The notes under the pieces: model-generated
What the model saw: the letters and a program-made list of their open reading frames with translations, nothing else
What the model was told of the DNA's origin: nothing
Databases searched by the model: none
Assembly: GCA_003978285.1 (NCBI GenBank)
Contig: QOAB01000135.1
Span: 1-5,003 of the forward strand
Length of the DNA stretch: 5,003 nucleotides
Origin: Candidatus Thioglobus sp.
Lineage (GTDB): Bacteria; Pseudomonadota; Gammaproteobacteria; PS1; Thioglobaceae
Direction of reading: 5' to 3'
Position numbers and translations under genes: made by a program
Part shown: positions 1 to 5,003 of the stretch, piece after piece
How the letters are laid out: the number at the start of each line of letters is the position of its first letter
Position numbering within the stretch: the first letter of the stretch is position 1

Positions 1-1170
1 TATGCTTATATTTCTTATCAAACTGCTTGGTTAAAAGCGCATTATCCTGCTGCCTTTATGGCGTCGGTGCTTTCAGGTATGATGGATGATACGGACCGAG
101 TTGCTTTTACTGTGAAGGAGGTACAAGCCATGGGTTTGACTGTTGATGGCCCGAGCATTAACGAGTCTTATCATCAGTTTAGTATTCAAGATGAAAAAAT
201 CATTACTTATGGTTTGGGTGCGATTAAGGGTGTGGGTGAAGCTTTGGTTGAAGTCTTAGTAGCTGAGCGAGAAGCGAATGGTGATTATCAAGATTTGTTT
301 GATTTTTGTTCGCGTATTGAGCGTCGATCTTTGAATAAGCGCGCCGTTGAGGCTTTGATTTATAGTGGTGCTTTAGATGGTTTTGGTGTTAATCGTGCCA
401 GTTTGATTAGAACTTACCCAAGTGCGATGAAGCAAGCAGAGCAACGACAAAATGACCAGTCTAGTGGGCAAAGTGGTTTGTTTGCAAATGAGCAAGTGCA
501 CAATGAGTATGAGGTTCATTATTTACCAGCCTCAAGTTTTTCATTTAGAGAAACCCTACAGTTTGAAAAAATGGTGATGGGTTATTATTTTTACAACCAT
601 CCGACTGATGAATATAAAGCCGATTTAAAGCACATTTCTGCTACCTTGCCTTCCGCCCTAGTTTTTAGAAATAATAAGGAAGTACGAGTGTTAGCGCTTA
701 TTTCAGAGCTGCGTTATCGATCTACCAGAAGTGGCGCGCAGATGGCGCTCATTAATGTTGAAGATAGCGCGACCTTATTAAATGCAGTGGTGTTTTCCAA
801 AGTGTTAGGCTCGGTTAGTGAGGCGTTAGTTGCAGATACAGTGGTGGTGCTTTCTGGCAAGATTAATAAAGATTATCGTGACGAATGGCAATTGGTGGTT
901 GATAAGGTAGAAGGTATTGACATGGTTAAAGAAAAATATGCCAGAAGTTTTGAGATTTCACTTAATCGTAAACATCAAGCGCTATTCGAGCCGCTTTCAG
1001 CATTGTTAAAACAAAACCAAGGTCAGTGCCCGGTTAAGTTTCGTTATCAGGTGGATAATGCTCAAGGCAATGTCATTACTCGGGATTATTTTGTAAAGCC
1101 AAATCAACAGTTGATAGAAGCAGTTGATGTACTACTAGACGATCATGTGAGTCAAATTAATTACGTTTAA
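1..1170 (+). CDS. dnaE: DNA polymerase III alpha subunit, C-terminal part (5' end outside window)
   Basis: This is the catalytic subunit of the replicative DNA polymerase III holoenzyme. The frame is open from base 1 to a TAA stop, giving 389 residues, about the last third of a protein that is 1160 residues in E. coli. The first visible residues (SYQTAWLKAHYPAAFMA) are a highly conserved DnaE stretch from the end of the fingers region. A helix-hairpin-helix motif follows (GLGAIKGVGEAL, fragment residues 71-82). QSGLF at residues 157-161 (bases 469-483) fits the beta-clamp binding pentapeptide and sits where E. coli has QADMF. Residues about 227-307 are the OB-fold, and the rest is the tau-binding C-terminal region. 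The PHP and palm domains lie outside the window. I see no frameshift or missing motif. The gene converges with the minus-strand debris and coaBC, and I found no clear intrinsic terminator after its stop. Confidence 0.97.
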   Translation, partial: YAYISYQTAWLKAHYPAAFMASVLSGMMDDTDRVAFTVKEVQAMGLTVDGPSINESYHQFSIQDEKIITYGLGAIKGVGEALVEVLVAEREANGDYQDLFDFCSRIERRSLNKRAVEALIYSGALDGFGVNRASLIRTYPSAMKQAEQRQNDQSSGQSGLFANEQVHNEYEVHYLPASSFSFRETLQFEKMVMGYYFYNHPTDEYKADLKHISATLPSALVFRNNKEVRVLALISELRYRSTRSGAQMALINVEDSATLLNAVVFSKVLGSVSEALVADTVVVLSGKINKDYRDEWQLVVDKVEGIDMVKEKYARSFEISLNRKHQALFEPLSALLKQNQGQCPVKFRYQVDNAQGNVITRDYFVKPNQQLIEAVDVLLDDHVSQINYV

Positions 1171-1252
1171 AGGTCTGAACATTGTCGCATGTAGTAGCGC
1201 GTATGGTCTTTTCTGTATTCATTAATACTAATTTCAGCCCCTAATTTAATGC

Positions 1253-1402
1253 TTATTTGGCCCGCACAATTGCTATTAATAACCCAGAAACAAGCCCCAT
1301 GATTGCAAAAACAATAATTGATTTATAAGTAATGCTTGCGTTCTCTATTAGGCTCGAATCCTTCATCAGCGCTTTTTCAATAATGTAGTCGTACCCCCAC
1401 AT
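1253..1402 (-). pseudogene. 49-codon membrane-protein fragment, possibly the C-terminus of a Wzz-like chain-length determinant
   Basis: A minus-strand frame from an ATG at 1402 to a TAA at 1253-1255 encodes 49 residues. The first half is polar (WGYDYIIEKALMKDSS). The second half is one strong transmembrane helix (SIIVFAIMGLVSGLLIAIVR, residues about 28-47), followed by AK and the stop. A glycine-spaced helix right at the C-terminus, after an 'EKAL' segment, resembles the last transmembrane helix of Wzz-type polysaccharide chain-length regulators. The resemblance is by eye and weak. The frame is closed by a stop just upstream, at the point where the comEC-like frame ends, and I see no convincing ribosome binding site. 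I therefore read it as the 3' scrap of a larger gene fused by deletion to the comEC remnant. It could instead be a free-standing small membrane protein. Confidence 0.35.
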
Positions 1403-1763
1403 TAGAACGGTACAGAAAGTTTAAGTCGGCTTTTAAAGGGAGAATTGGCATAAAAAATAAATTTGGTTTTATCGGTAGAGGATTCGGGTAAATCTGCGAT
1501 TACACCGGTAACGAGTATCGGTTGATTGAGGTAAATATCATCTACATGGGTGTTTAAATTTTGAGTAGAAAACCAGCCCATCCAGGCAAAACCAAGTAAA
1601 AAAACAAGCCGTTGAGTGCAAATGGTTTGTGGCGCTTAAATAACGCTAAAATCGCTAAAAATACACATAAAGCTACAACCCATTCACTGTTTGATATTTC
1701 AAGTGTATTTTTGAATGAAAATACACTGATACCGAGTAGAAAATTTAGGGCGTAAATTAGCAT
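1402..1763 (-). pseudogene. comEC: comEC/Rec2 N-terminal remnant, frameshifted and truncated
   Basis: ComEC is the inner-membrane channel for DNA uptake in natural transformation and is normally around 700-800 residues. Starting at the ATG at 1763, the minus strand encodes a hydrophobic N-terminus (MLIYALNFLLGISVFSFKN) and a second hydrophobic stretch (VVALCVFLAILALF). At a run of seven T on the minus strand (plus-strand A run 1598-1604) the frame breaks, and reading on gives a stop at 1554. Shifting by one frame continues smoothly as LLGFAWMGWFSTQNLNTHVD, then PILVTGVIADLPESS, KFIFYA and KSRLKLSV. This is the order seen in the ComEC N-terminal DUF4131-type region: two or three membrane helices, then a GxI..LPE beta-strand segment and an R.KLS strand. 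The frame then stops at 1402-1404, so the competence channel and metallo-beta-lactamase-like domains are absent. The whole is about 120 codons. One lost T (eight to seven) would explain the shift; a sequencing error in the homopolymer is possible but would not restore the missing 3' part. Confidence 0.7.
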
Positions 1764-1768
1764 AAAAA

Positions 1769-1882
1769 TTGACAGTAAAACTAGATGATGGCTGGGTTAA
1801 AGAATTACTAGTTCATGATAGTCTAATATTTCGTGAAACACTTGATTTAATACGTGGAACATCAAAAGTTATCCTCTTATAA
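1769..1882 (+). pseudogene. 37-codon open fragment, unrecognised gene debris
   Basis: A plus-strand frame opens after a stop and can be read from TTG at 1769 to TAA at 1880. It encodes 37 residues including DDGWVKELLVHDSLIF and then a basic LIRGTSKVILL end. The composition is protein-like rather than random, and it starts five bases from the divergent comEC remnant. The LLxxDSL..R spacing recalls the N-terminal segment of chorismate pyruvate-lyase (UbiC; E. coli has LLLEDSMTKR), but this is a faint match. I see no ribosome binding site or continuation in another frame beyond a few residues (SCRQCK, then a stop). It is best treated as possible debris of a lost gene, and chance is not excluded. 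Confidence 0.25.
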
Positions 1883-2045
1883 GTTGTCGGCAATGTAAAT
1901 GAGCATTCTCTAATATAATCATTTGCAGTACATTTTTATAAGTTATTGATTTTTAATTAAAAAAATAAAGTGTTTAGTTTTTATTCAAAACCATAGAAAA
2001 CCGCAATATATCGGTGTTTTTCATAGATTTTGATAAGATATTAAC
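1883..2045. other. AT-rich non-coding spacer
   Basis: No supportable gene is visible on either strand. The stretch is strongly AT-rich, with runs such as TTTTTAATTAAAAAAATAAA near 1949-1968. Around 1997-2023 there is a weak inverted repeat (GAAAACCG ... CGGTGTTTTTC) whose stem is interrupted by a two-base bulge. Read on the minus strand it gives a short stem ending in CGGTTTT, so it could be a poor terminator for transcripts coming out of coaBC. I do not call it as one. Confidence 0.5.
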
Positions 2046-2075
2046 AGAGTTATCCACGGTTTTGTGAGTAACTCT
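2046..2075. terminator. Strong imperfect hairpin downstream of coaBC, possible terminator or 3'-end stabiliser
   Basis: The arms AGAGTTATCCAC (2046-2057) and GTGAGTAACTCT (2064-2075) pair over 12 positions, with one C-A mismatch and one T-G wobble, around a six-base loop GGTTTT. The hairpin lies about 33 bases beyond the coaBC stop, in the gap between convergent genes, where a transcript end is expected. Neither strand has a proper U tract after the stem, so it is not a textbook intrinsic terminator. It may instead protect the 3' end of the ribD-coaBC mRNA. The left arm contains TTATCCACG, one base from the DnaA box consensus. Confidence 0.4.
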
Positions 2076-2108
2076 ATTGAGTGTTGATTTAACAAGGTTT
2101 TTTGTTAT

Positions 2109-3302
2109 TTATAAAAACTTTTTATTGATGATTTCAATGATTTTTCGACCCAGTTTTTGTTTGCTGTTTTTTGCCAGTTTTATACTGCTTTTATGGTCGA
2201 TAAATACCACGGCATTTTCGTCACTTTTAAAGCCTAAATCAGCGCTTGAAACGTCATTTAAAATAATGGCATCACAACCCTTGTTTTTAAGCTTGTTTTG
2301 AGCATTTTCAAGTAAATTTTGTGTCTCTGCAGCAAAACCAATGCAAATGGGTTTTTTGGGTAATTGACAAACGTCTTTTAAAATATCTTTGGTTGGGATA
2401 AGTTCTATTGTGAATGCTTGATCAGACTTCTTGATTTTGTGATTTTTAGGGTTTTTTATAGAATAATCACTCACCGCCGCACAGGCAATAAAAATATCTT
2501 GATTATTGATATTTTCCATCACTGATTGGTACATTTGCTCGGCACTGCTGGCGAATATTTGCCTAGAAGGTTCACTGATTGAAGTAGAGATATTGCCAAG
2601 GACTAATGTTACTTGTGCACCTGCTTCAATACAAGCATCTGCTAAGGCCATACCCATCTTGCCACTGGAATGATTGGACAGGTAGCGAACAGGGTCAATT
2701 GCTTCTATGGTGGCACCTAAAGTGATTAGCACTTTTCTACCACTCAGCTTAGTAGATTGAAATATTGAACCTACCTGCTTAGCGATTTCAGCTGATTCAG
2801 CCAGTCGTCCTTCACCAATATCGCCACAAGCTTGTACTCCATGCGCAGGATCAATGACTTGAATGCCACGCTGCACAAGTGTGACCAGGTTGTCTTGAAC
2901 ACTGTTAGAGGCGTACATTTGTTGATTCATGGCCGGTGCAATTAAAACCGGACAATCGCTGGCTAAAACCACACTACTGAGTAAATCACAAGCTTTACCT
3001 GCAGTTAGATTGGCGATTGTATTAGCACTGGCCGGCGCAATTAATAGCGCATCTGCCCATTTAGCTAATTCAATATGCCCCATGGATAGCTCGGCTTCTT
3101 TATCCCATAAATTATCATGAACTTTGTTTTTAGAAGTGGCTTGCAAGGACAGCTCGGTAATAAATTGTGCACCACCCTGGGTTAAGATAACACGCACTTC
3201 GGCGCCTAAATCTTGCAAACGACGCACAATATCGGGTGCTTTATAAGCAGCAATTGAGCCACTAACGCCAAGAACAATACGTTTGTTGGTTAAGCTGCTC
3301 AT
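2109..3302 (-). CDS. coaBC: Bifunctional phosphopantothenoylcysteine decarboxylase / phosphopantothenate-cysteine ligase
   Basis: CoaBC (Dfp) performs two successive cytosolic steps of coenzyme A synthesis. CoaB joins 4'-phosphopantothenate to cysteine using CTP, and the FMN-dependent CoaC decarboxylates the product to 4'-phosphopantetheine. At 397 residues it is close to the 406 of E. coli. The CoaC half (about 1-185) shows the flavoprotein start GVSGSIAAYKA (12-22), the catalytic His at 76, the PAMN motif (Asn126), and ACGDIGEGR with the catalytic Cys at 159. The CoaB half shows SNHSSGKMG (Asn210), AAVSDY (275-280), KIKK (Lys289) and GFAAET (322-327). Asn210 and Lys289 fall at the same numbers as in E. 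coli. The ATG start overlaps the TGA stop of ribD (ATGA) and no strong ribosome binding site precedes it, so translation is probably coupled to ribD. The gene looks intact and functional. Confidence 0.97.
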   Translation of the reverse strand: MSSLTNKRIVLGVSGSIAAYKAPDIVRRLQDLGAEVRVILTQGGAQFITELSLQATSKNKVHDNLWDKEAELSMGHIELAKWADALLIAPASANTIANLTAGKACDLLSSVVLASDCPVLIAPAMNQQMYASNSVQDNLVTLVQRGIQVIDPAHGVQACGDIGEGRLAESAEIAKQVGSIFQSTKLSGRKVLITLGATIEAIDPVRYLSNHSSGKMGMALADACIEAGAQVTLVLGNISTSISEPSRQIFASSAEQMYQSVMENINNQDIFIACAAVSDYSIKNPKNHKIKKSDQAFTIELIPTKDILKDVCQLPKKPICIGFAAETQNLLENAQNKLKNKGCDAIILNDVSSADLGFKSDENAVVFIDHKSSIKLAKNSKQKLGRKIIEIINKKFL

Positions 3303-4348
3303 GTTTTTATATTAGCGGTTATGCGGATATCATCCCCCACCATTCTGATGTCGCTAAGCTGAAGTTGGATTTTATCTGCCATGGTACCAAGTGCCAATGT
3401 TGCCATTGAATTAGCATGACTACCCATGAGTATTGGTGCAGTATAAATGATAAATTCATCAATCAAATGCGCTTCAATCATCGCTCCAATTAAGTTAGGC
3501 CCAGCTTCAAGTAAAACAGTGTTGATACCTTGGTCACCCAATTGTTTGAGTGCATCGGTTAAATCGAGTTTACCATTTTCAAGTGTTTTGCCGTTACTAG
3601 GATCGAGAATTAAAGTTGGCGCATCGTTTGAAAAAATATTAAGCGTTTGATCCGTGATTTTTTGTCGGCTGTCAATCACTACTCTTAAAGGCGATACAGT
3701 AGACGCATCAAGCCGCACAGTCATGAATGGATTATCAGACAAGATAGTGCCAGATCCGGTCATGATGGCTTGGTGTTTAGCACGTAAATGTTGCACATCT
3801 GTTCTAGCGGCTTCACCCGTAATCCATTGGCTTTCACCTGAAGCCATGGCAGTTTTGCCATCGAGACTCATGGCAATTTTGCAAGTGACAAAAGGCAGGC
3901 CAGTTTGCATGCGTTTAATAAAGCCACGATTAAGCATTAAGGCCTCGTTTTCTAATAAACCAACATTAACTTGAATACCGGCCGCTTCCAATAGTGCTAG
4001 ACCTTGACCACTAACCAAAGGGTTTGGATCTAGTGTAGCGATAACCACACGCTGAACACTAGCATCAATAATGGCTTGTGTACAAGGTGGTGTTTTGCCA
4101 ACGTGAGAGCAAGGCTCTAAAGTCACATAAAGTGTCGAACCATCAGCTTGGTGATTGATTTGCTCTAAAGCGTTGATTTCTGCATGCGCCTCACCAAAGG
4201 TTCGATGGTAGCCTTCGGCTATGATTTGATCATCTTTAACAACCACACAACCCACCATAGGATTGGCTTTAACGCTATCTCTACCTTGGTCAGCAAGCTT
4301 AAGTGCGAGTGACATGTAATGTGAGTCATTTTTTGAAAAAGTTGCCAC
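3299..4348 (-). CDS. ribD: Bifunctional riboflavin biosynthesis protein: pyrimidine deaminase / 5-amino-6-(5-phosphoribosylamino)uracil reductase
   Basis: RibD catalyses the second and third steps from GTP towards riboflavin: hydrolytic deamination of the pyrimidine intermediate, then NADPH-dependent reduction of the ribose side chain. It is 349 residues long (367 in E. coli). The N-terminal zinc deaminase domain carries HAE (55-57) and PCSHVGKTPPC with zinc cysteines 80 and 89. The reductase domain has KIAMSLDGKTA (157-167), SQWITG (173-178), the SGTILSDNP segment (199-207) and LLEAGPNLIGA (279-289). The best start is GTG at 4348, which puts MATFSKNDSHYMSLAL against the usual N-terminus; the next ATG (codon 12) would cut into the conserved first helix. 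No Shine-Dalgarno sequence is visible before the GTG. The TGA stop overlaps the coaBC start by four bases, forming a two-gene unit. The 5' region is too short for an FMN riboswitch. The gene looks intact. Confidence 0.97.
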   Translation of the reverse strand: MATFSKNDSHYMSLALKLADQGRDSVKANPMVGCVVVKDDQIIAEGYHRTFGEAHAEINALEQINHQADGSTLYVTLEPCSHVGKTPPCTQAIIDASVQRVVIATLDPNPLVSGQGLALLEAAGIQVNVGLLENEALMLNRGFIKRMQTGLPFVTCKIAMSLDGKTAMASGESQWITGEAARTDVQHLRAKHQAIMTGSGTILSDNPFMTVRLDASTVSPLRVVIDSRQKITDQTLNIFSNDAPTLILDPSNGKTLENGKLDLTDALKQLGDQGINTVLLEAGPNLIGAMIEAHLIDEFIIYTAPILMGSHANSMATLALGTMADKIQLQLSDIRMVGDDIRITANIKT

Positions 4349-4357
4349 GATATTTCA

Positions 4358-4363
4358 GATATA
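4358..4363 (-). promoter_or_regulatory. Candidate -10 element of the ribD-coaBC promoter
   Basis: Read on the minus strand this is TATATC, four of six matches to TATAAT. A start point about seven bases downstream would fall only one to three bases before the ribD GTG, implying a nearly leaderless mRNA. This would agree with the missing ribosome binding site. The -35 region, about 17 bases upstream, is poor (TTATTT-like), so the call is tentative. Confidence 0.3.
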
Positions 4364-4365
4364 AT
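4360..4365 (+). promoter_or_regulatory. Candidate -10 element of the recA promoter
   Basis: This is a perfect TATAAT on the plus strand, 52 bases before the recA GTG. It would start transcription near 4372 and give a leader of about 46 bases. The nearest -35-like hexamers are badly spaced (TTGAAA at 4333-4338 with a 21-base spacer, TTGCCA at 4342-4347 with a 12-base spacer), so the -35 is not clear. It overlaps the candidate ribD -10 on the other strand. No CTGT-N8-ACAG LexA box is present in the 69-base intergenic region. Confidence 0.45.
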
Positions 4366-4405
4366 TGTTTAAATTTTTTTAAATAAGTTTAACCCCATTT
4401 TACCC

Positions 4406-4410
4406 AGGAG
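4406..4410 (+). promoter_or_regulatory. Ribosome binding site of recA
   Basis: AGGAG lies seven bases before the GTG at 4418-4420, an ideal spacing. It decides the non-ATG start of recA, because no ATG in the same frame occurs until codon 26, inside the conserved core. Confidence 0.85.
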
Positions 4411-4417
4411 AAACAAC

Positions 4418-5003
4418 GTGGATGAGAAGAAAAAACAAGCCCTAAAAGCAGCACTTGCACAGATTGATAAGCAGTTTGGCAAAGGTTCAGTTATGTATTT
4501 AGGCGATGATCAAGCTCAAGCAGGTATTGAAGCGGTTTCTACGGGCAGTCTAAGTTTGGATATTGCACTCGGCATTGGTGGTTTGCCACGTGGTCGTGTG
4601 GTTGAAATTTACGGCCCTGAATCTTCGGGTAAGACAACCTTAACCTTGCACGTCATTGCTGAGATGCAAAAGTTAGGCGGTACAGCAGCCTTTATTGATG
4701 CTGAGCATGCATTAGACCCACAATACGCCAAACGACTCGGTGTGAATACCGATGATTTACTAATCTCTCAGCCAGATACTGGTGAGCAAGCCTTAGAGAT
4801 TACGGATATGTTAGTACGTTCGGGTGGTGTGGATATCGTGGTGATTGATTCAGTCGCTGCACTCACACCAAAAGCAGAAATTGAAGGTGAAATGGGCGCT
4901 TCGCATATGGGGTTACAAGCCAGATTAATGTCACAAGCATTAAGAAAGCTAACGGCAAACATTAAAAAAACCAACACTATGGTAATCTTTATTAACCAAT
5001 TAC
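4418..5003 (+). CDS. recA: RecA recombinase, N-terminal part (3' end outside window)
   Basis: RecA forms ATP-dependent filaments on single-stranded DNA, catalyses homologous pairing and strand exchange, and stimulates LexA self-cleavage where an SOS system exists. The window holds 195 codons of a protein that is about 350 residues long. Translation from the GTG gives [20 protein letters not shown], the standard N-terminal helix, followed by [12 protein letters not shown]. The Walker A motif GPESSGKT is at 66-73 (Lys72), the catalytic glutamate is Glu96 in [10 protein letters not shown], and Walker B VVIDS has Asp144. Loop L1 ([10 protein letters not shown]) begins near 157. The last visible residues FINQL include Gln194, the ATP-sensing residue at the start of loop L2. 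All these numbers match E. coli RecA. The frame is intact to the window edge. The gene is divergent from ribD and has no gammaproteobacterial-type LexA box upstream. Confidence 0.97.
   Translation, partial: MDEKKKQALKAALAQIDKQFGKGSVMYLGDDQAQAGIEAVSTGSLSLDIALGIGGLPRGRVVEIYGPESSGKTTLTLHVIAEMQKLGGTAAFIDAEHALDPQYAKRLGVNTDDLLISQPDTGEQALEITDMLVRSGGVDIVVIDSVAALTPKAEIEGEMGASHMGLQARLMSQALRKLTANIKKTNTMVIFINQL

Noticed and set aside
1157..1222. Minus-strand ORF of 21 codons overlapping the end of dnaE
   Set aside because: Very short, overlaps conserved coding sequence and has no family resemblance.
1657..1726. Direct repeat AAAATACAC, two copies about 60 bases apart
   Set aside because: Nine-base repeat of low complexity inside AT-rich pseudogene sequence, with no third copy and no regular spacing, so neither CRISPR nor a repeat family.
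2050..2058. TTATCCACG as a DnaA box, with the adjacent AT-rich tract as a replication origin
   Set aside because: Only one near match and no cluster of boxes. A nine-base site with one mismatch is expected by chance in a window of this size. No origin-linked genes are nearby.
2091..2106. Small inverted repeat AACAA-ggtttt-TTGTT right after the coaBC stop
   Set aside because: Five A/T-dominated base pairs are too weak to call a terminator in such AT-rich sequence.
2077..2301. Plus-strand ORF of 74 codons with hydrophobic composition
   Set aside because: It lies almost wholly antisense to the 3' end of coaBC, which has clear family motifs. The hydrophobicity comes from reading lysine- and asparagine-rich codons backwards.
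2929..3120. Plus-strand ORF of 63 codons, alanine-rich
   Set aside because: Antisense to the CoaC catalytic region; its composition reflects conserved codons on the other strand.
3447..3650. Plus-strand ORF of 67 codons
   Set aside because: Antisense shadow of the ribD reductase domain.
3654..3974. Plus-strand ORF of 106 codons
   Set aside because: Antisense to the conserved reductase domain of ribD; no ribosome binding site or recognisable domain.
4768..4977. Minus-strand ORF of 69 codons resembling a lipoprotein start (LNAC)
   Set aside because: Antisense to the Walker B and L1 region of recA. The lipobox-like LNAC is a by-product of recA codons, and there is no upstream signal.

Overview
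The window looks like a chromosomal housekeeping segment of a gammaproteobacterium with moderately low GC. The DnaE, CoaBC, RibD and RecA proteins keep clear gammaproteobacterial signatures, and CoaBC and RecA key residues fall on or within one position of the E. coli numbering. The combination of these proteins, low GC and gene decay in the only large gap would suit the sulfur-oxidising SUP05/Thioglobus and bivalve-symbiont group. That placement is an inference from general resemblance, not something the sequence proves.

Layout from left to right: the 3' third of dnaE (+, entering from the left edge) ends at 1170. A gene-poor gap of about 940 bp follows, where dnaE and the coaBC operon converge. 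Its left two thirds hold gene debris. The main item is a minus-strand remnant of the comEC 5' end, with a frameshift in a homopolymer and a truncated 3' side. It abuts a 49-codon minus-strand fragment that resembles the C-terminus of a Wzz-type chain-length protein. A 37-codon plus-strand fragment lies on the other side. The right third is AT-rich and carries a strong imperfect hairpin just past the end of coaBC. Next come ribD and coaBC, co-oriented on the minus strand and overlapping by four bases (ATGA), then a 69-bp divergent promoter region, and recA (+), which runs off the right edge.

How the genes relate: DnaE is the replicative polymerase and RecA the recombinase. RibD makes a riboflavin precursor and therefore contributes to FMN, which the CoaC half of CoaBC uses as cofactor in coenzyme A synthesis. 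The tight ribD-coaBC coupling thus joins a cofactor pathway to one of its users.

I found no CRISPR array, insertion sequence, RNA gene, defence cassette or other clearly new system. The most informative signals are the pseudogene debris, the ribD-coaBC overlap, and the compact ribD/recA promoter region with no LexA box in the gammaproteobacterial form.
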